This document shows, piece after piece, positions 58,956 through 64,000 of a DNA stretch of 64,000 nucleotides (position 1 is the first letter of the stretch; every line of letters begins with the position of its first letter). A program made the position numbers and the translations under genes. The DNA comes from Protula sp. h YS-2021 (lineage: Eukaryota; Annelida; Polychaeta; Sabellida; Serpulidae), in the NCBI GenBank assembly GCA_949752745.1, contig OX457026.1, positions 70,807,091-70,871,090 of the forward strand, in the 5' to 3' direction. The notes under the pieces are model-generated. The model saw only the letters and a list, made by a program, of their open reading frames with translations, had not been told where the DNA came from and ran no database searches.

Positions 58956-59506
58956 GTCCTGAGATATATTTTTTAAATGTTTTTTTTATTTCATATATAT
59001 ATTTTTCTGTATTTTACAATTTTCCCTTATTATTTATTAGTAATGCAACACCTTTTCATCACGATGAAAACATGTGCCAATGTCCTTTCATCATAATGAA
59101 AGGGATGAAAGGATGTATTGATGTTGTTTCATTGCAATTGCAATTTGATAAAACTATTAGCAATAGCACAATTAATGGCTGTGAGATCACACAAATAACA
59201 CAATTACAGAACTCAAATGCAATCAAAACGTCTCTGTCAAAACAATTAACGGAGATTCAATCTGCAGATTAGCGAAACACCCACACCCCGACCCAAGAGC
59301 CGGAGATGTATTCAATAGAAAGTGAAAGTGATTCTGGATATCTGCTCGCTGCTCTGTTATCCCCAAAATAACTTGATTTTTTAAAATTTAATTTCACAGA
59401 GATACTGAAACATTATTATAATAATAAAAAATGGGGGGGGGGGGTCTGTTCCTACCACTGAAAAAAGGGGGGGTCTGTTCCGGGGGGGGGTCTGTTCCGT
59501 TTACCG
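58783..59506. mobile_element. Inverted repeat with GGAACAGACCCCCC ends
   Basis: The left arm (58805-58905) has several GGAACAGACCCCCC copies. The right arm (59433-59500) has the complement (GGGGGGTCTGTTCC) in mirrored order. Both arms have a TTTTTTGGTAGG/CCTACCACTGAAAAAA spacer and a CCGATTTTTTT outside. The interior has a (TA)n tract (58910-58951) and AT-rich DNA with no gene. It splits two partial copies of the AACACTTGACA repeat. Confidence 0.65.
58910..58951. repeat. (TA)n microsatellite
   Basis: About 20 TA dinucleotides next to the left C-rich arm. Confidence 0.95.
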
Positions 59507-59830
59507 ATTTTTTTGTGTCGTTCTCTTCTCTGGCACTATGGACCCTAGGACAACGAAACTTTGAACTTGTGTAGAACTTATGAATAATAATAATAACACG
59601 GATGACCATGGCCCTCAGTTTCAGAAAATGGCCCCCTAAATTTGTCGCTGCGCGCAGATTCCATAATTATAAATTCCCCCAGTTTTTATGGCTGGGGGCC
59701 ACTGTATGCATGTTTTAAAATACTTTATATTATTCAAGAACTAACCCACTGAAGGAAGTATTTTTGCGTTTTAATTTTTGTCAAGTGTTTACATTTCGCT
59801 AGCCAAATGAGGTACTAGTTTGTATACCAG
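59505..59830 (+). mobile_element. AACACTTGACA-family repeat, copy 3, interrupted
   Basis: 59510-59580 matches copy 1 at about 26425-26500 (TCTGGCACTATGGACCCTA). 59735-59830 matches 26740-26835 (TATTTTTGCGTTTTAATTTT, TTTCGCTAGCC). The sequence between is unrelated. It may be the remainder of copy 2 or a separate copy. Confidence 0.7.
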
Positions 59831-62089
59831 TTTGTAAACAGAGACGGATCAAGCATGTGATCACAGAGGCGGGGCTTAAGACCAAACAAGACTGAGCTTA
59901 AGTCTTTTGTCCGAAAAAAATTTATTGGGGGATTGGGGGAGGGTACAACCCCTCACATCCTGCAACCCTTTTGGATCCGTTACTGACAAACATGACACGA
60001 AATAAGTGAGATGAATACTAACAGTGGTACCGAGTAGAGAAATGAATCCGCACTCCATGATATCTCACCAACAGTGCGTCAAACCGGGTTTGATTTATTC
60101 CTTTTTTTCGATAGCAAATAAGTAGTGAGAATAAAAAAAGGCCAATAAATAGACAGCAGCTGGTATGATAGAAACGGGGCGCTAAAGTTGTTCTAGAAGA
60201 TTTGGATTCTGTAAAACTCGCACATATGTTTACAGAAAATACATGTGCTTAATCATATCCATTAACACAGCGCCACGGAGATAAGAGCAAAACAGGGAAA
60301 GAACCAAAAATGGGTCTCAATTTGCAGGCAGTTTATCCAGGACATTCTTTATGGGGTGAATGCCAACTGGACTGCCAAAAGGGTGTTTAATTAAGAAGCG
60401 CTTCTAATTTTAAAGATGGGCTTGGCGAGAATTACTATTTTCATTTAATCCATGTCCAAACATGTCTTATGGGGAGAAGGAAATATTGGTGGCACTCTTG
60501 AGGTGGGATGGGGTGGTGGGAGGGTGTCTATTGACTCAAACAACGCGTCTGGCGCCAATATATCTCTTGGCTTTTACCTTCATTCGTGAGTGAATTAGCT
60601 CCTGCGGTGTCAGGGAAAAGCCACTGTTTTGTGAAGCGATCCGTTAATAAAACAGCATAGCTCCTCTCTCATAATCTTATCATAGCTAATCGCCAGCATA
60701 ATAAATATTCTGTAATTGCGCATAATAAAATATATAAATATCAATTCAATTGATCCTAAATCCTTCCATTCTTCATATCAAAGAATACTTTTTTACGACA
60801 TCTGTTTTATTCTACCCATTGTTTTGGATAAGAGCGCCTTTATGACTCGATAGCTCATTGAACTGCTATAAGCAGGAACCTCACGGAATCTCATTGTACA
60901 TTTTAGCAAAATAACCAGCGATGGTGTGTACTTAAGTTTGATTTATTATTTTTTTACGAGTACCGTAAACACTTACGATCCTATTAACGATATCCAAGGT
61001 CACGCCGAGATTTCCCTACATTAAGGTAGAATATATAAAAAATAAAATACAAACTGTCACCATTGAGGTATTTAATTTCTTTTAAATAAATAGAGGTTTA
61101 TTTTGAGTAGGAAATCACAGGATAGGATAATTCTGGAGCGACCCAGTCTTGTTGTTTATATAATAACGATCATCCTACCTTAATTAAGGTGAAAAATTTG
61201 CAGTTAAAAATTTAATATTTGGAATAAACACGTGAAAAAGACAATCATACCTCGCCCAGTTAACCTAATAAAAGATTATTTTGATTAAAGTTAAACCAAT
61301 GAAAGATGCAATCAACAACAAGCTTCTGCAAAAACAGAACATGGGATTTGTTTTTGGTTTAGAGTGGTACTACATTATAAAATCAATGCACTGGTAAAAT
61401 TTATTGTTGTTATTAAACTGATGTTCTGTCAAGGCCTTGGCATTCTATGTAAACAAATAATTATGAAATGTAGATATGAGTGATGGTGAATGTGACATTT
61501 CTATAGACTTTGCGGAATATTCAGTTGGCCACAATATTAAAAATATAAAATGTCACAGCGTTTTACACAGTGGGATGTGCTTCTGTTACCACAAACTAGC
61601 AACTTCCTTGCTTGAGAGAATATATAAATAAAATGAAGCAGCTGAAGGAATGAAATGATGCCGGATATTATTCTTGGATAATATAATACAACTGATTTTC
61701 GTTAAAATTAAGACCTGTGATTACTTGGCAGCTGGAAAGTATTTAATAAACAGGACTTCTTTGGACTTCATTATCTTCGTAAAAGTGTTCCTCTTTACTC
61801 AGTTGACGGGTTAGAAAACTGGAATGCGAGATTACCTCTTGGCTGTGCATCTCTCTATTGGAACCCATTCCTACCAAACTCACAGTAAGATTTAAAAGTT
61901 TTTTTGTTCAGAATTTCAGACATTCAGTTAATTAACTGTCAATGAATGAAACTCGATGGAAAAACAGTAATTACATTTAATTTTAAGATAAATATTGGAG
62001 CATTTAAGGTTCACAAACAAAGGTAAATGAAAAGCAATAAATAAAACCTAAACTAGACCGAATTTCGCTAGATAACGGAATAACTCACT
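59831..62089. other. No gene seen
   Basis: AT-rich sequence with short unsupported frames on both strands and no clear repeats. Confidence 0.5.
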
Positions 62090-62930
62090 TCCAGAAACCA
62101 CTAAAGAAAGTATTTTATCAAATTATGGCCGAGGAGGTCAAAGTCAAAACCCTTCTTTGGCGTCGTTTTAGTCCAACGGGATAAAAATGAACCGAAAATC
62201 GCTCTATCTCTAACCGTTTTCAAGATAATTGTCACCTTCCGGTTTTGACCTTGACCTTAAGGTCAAGGACACCGAGATGCCTCTTATGTAACGTTGTTTA
62301 GGAACAAAGGGTCGAAAATGAGGTCAGAATAGCTCTATCTGTAACCGTTTTCGAAACAACAGCCAACTTTCGGCTTTTGGCCCTGACCGTGACCGAGAAG
62401 GTCAAGATCACCGAGGTACCTCTAATGTAACGTTGTTTAGGCTGAAAGGGTCGAAGATGAGCTCAAAAATCACTCTATCTACCGAGATAAGTCTACCTAT
62501 CGTTTACGAGACACCAGATCACGTGACCTTTGACCTTCAGCCTCAAGGTCAAGATTCAGCATTTTAAGAATACCCCCTACTGAGTACGTTTTATATATTC
62601 AAATGTTATTTGGGCACTTTTATGGCCATTTTTCGTGATTAATAGGCGTTTTGAAACATATTGTCACCTCACTTTGACCTTGACCTTTGAGGTTAAGGTC
62701 ACGGATATTTACGGTTTCTCCTAAACCTTATGATTGTCTATGAGTGTAACGAATATGAAGCTCCCCTGACTCAAACACTAGGAGGAGCTTTCTGGTACCC
62801 ATTTTGTAGAAAAATAACTTTGACCTCAATTTGAAATTTACTTTGATCGCTGAGGTTAAAAAAATTGTGAATTCACCGAGACCTTGTCATCCTCGACACA
62901 TATAGCAAATTTCGTCTTCCTCAGTCAAAT
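62090..62930 (-). repeat. TGACCTTGACC-rich dispersed repeat, inverted relative of 54760-55450
   Basis: Successive units contain CTCTATCTCTAACCGTTTTC (the complement of the TCGAAAACGGTAAGAGATAG word at 55.1-55.3 kb), CTTCCGGTTTTGACCTTGAC and AAGGTCAAGGACACCGAG. The unit length is about 130 bp, with three clear copies and a diverged tail. No protein is encoded. Confidence 0.7.
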
Positions 62931-64000
62931 AGTGTAAGATGAAATCATCCAAGGGAAAATGAGAAGAAAAAACGAAAAAGGGCAGAAATCTTCCAGAAAA
63001 ACTACAAACTTATACCCAGTTGCAAACATTTTATACACAGCGTTAGGAAGGAGTGAATTCATACTGGCGCTTGAATTTCGAGCTTTGCAGAGGTCGGGGG
63101 AGGGGGGTGGGAATGGAGGAGGAGTTCGTGTTTGTGTGTGTGAAGGGAGAACCACACAAGCAATTGTATGTGAATAAGATCGTATTTATAGCGTAATGGA
63201 AGCAAGACTGAAAAAATAATACCATCCTGAACTGCTTCCTCCAAGGTTTTTTTTATAAAATTGTTCGCAATTTACGCCCCCCTCCGTCCTCCAGTGCAAA
63301 ATTAGGCAACAGTGACATTCTAATAACGAGGTTTAGGTAAATTATCTATATGGTGCTTGCTGAATAGTTTTATTCTATGGTGCTATGGCTTTTCTACATG
63401 CAAGCATCAGGTCTGCTAACTGAATTGCTCTGTGATTTGCACCAAAAAAGAAATTTTTCACCCCTGTAAACCACAGAGGTCATGTATTGAGTCCCTTGTA
63501 TTTAAATAATCCGTCAGATAGATATGGCTGCGGATTGCGTTGTGAATATTTAATTCTTTAAACAATGAGAGTTAAAACTGGTCCCATGTCCTCGATGGCT
63601 TGTTTTCATATGTCAAACACCCCTGCTTCGTGTAAACACGCAAAAAAACGACATAGTTATTTACCTCAACCGATTTGTGACACCCACCGACATTGGTACG
63701 ACAGGAAGTTTTATATCTAATTCTTATATTGATAATTATTACTCTTTATTAGCTAATGATGAATATTTTCTAGCATACAAATGAAGCAGAATGACGTCAG
63801 AATAGCAAACCAAACAATACCCGGGCTGATTCTTTCCTTTGTTACTGGTTTACAAATTAGCTTCCCATATGTAGGGACTTGTAGCGGGGTGTAATAGCTG
63901 TTTTTGCTTTGTTCTTTGTTTTTGAAATAAAAATTTGCCACCAGAATTACCAGGCTGGTCTGCTTAACCAATCGGTGGTTACGGTGGCCGTGACTTCAAT
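62931..64000. other. No gene seen
   Basis: Short overlapping frames near 62925-63244 result from a G-rich tract (63093-63122) and show no domain. Nothing else is supported. Confidence 0.5.

Overview
This is a gene-poor, AT-rich window of an animal nuclear genome. I infer a marine invertebrate, possibly a mollusc, from the tyrosine-recombinase retrotransposon, the Tc1-like relic, many foldback elements, minisatellites and dispersed TGACCTTGACC-rich repeats. I found no convincing host protein-coding gene and no RNA gene. The species call is weak because no single-copy gene is visible.

The most informative region is 6358-17455, where two DIRS1-like retrotransposons lie tail to tail. Copy A (6358-14316, plus strand, about 8 kb) looks close to complete. 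It has a left terminal repeat, a leader, gag in two frames, reverse transcriptase-RNase H with a methyltransferase-like tail, an overlapping tyrosine recombinase frame with all catalytic residues, a 3' noncoding stretch, an internal complementary region (ICR) and a right terminal repeat. A 165-bp core of its inverted terminal repeats (6391-6555 and 14104-14268) is identical, which suggests a recent insertion. Copy B (14321-17455, minus strand, about 3.1 kb) is an older, internally deleted relative that keeps a broken gag, its own ICR and its right end. The right ends of A and B meet at a 4-bp spacer inside a palindrome at 14257-14380. Each ICR is the complement of a right end joined to a left end, as the circle-junction model of DIRS-1 replication predicts.

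Other mobile DNA follows. A foldback-type element at 24126-24997 and another at 25854-27032 come first; the second carries a nested insertion. At 33733-40818 there is a 7.1-kb structure with 0.8-kb inverted arms built of GATATC-like words, enclosing a decayed Tc1/mariner transposase. A GGTTTAAC-word foldback element lies at 43259-44508. At 56450-58060, on the minus strand, there is a decayed reverse transcriptase with a CCCH-type gag finger, of DIRS/Ngaro type, flanked by 60-bp direct repeats. A nested C-rich inverted repeat lies at 58783-59506.

Tandem and dispersed repeats fill much of the rest: minisatellites at 1.48-1.85 and 5.21-5.52 kb, degenerate long-period arrays at 46.2-47.7 and 51.5-52.2 kb, and inverted relatives of one TGACCTTGACC-rich family at 54.8 and 62.1 kb. 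The remaining stretches (17.5-19.7, 20.1-22.3, 29.6-33.7, 47.7-51.5, 52.2-54.8 and 59.8-62.1 kb, among others) show no supportable gene.
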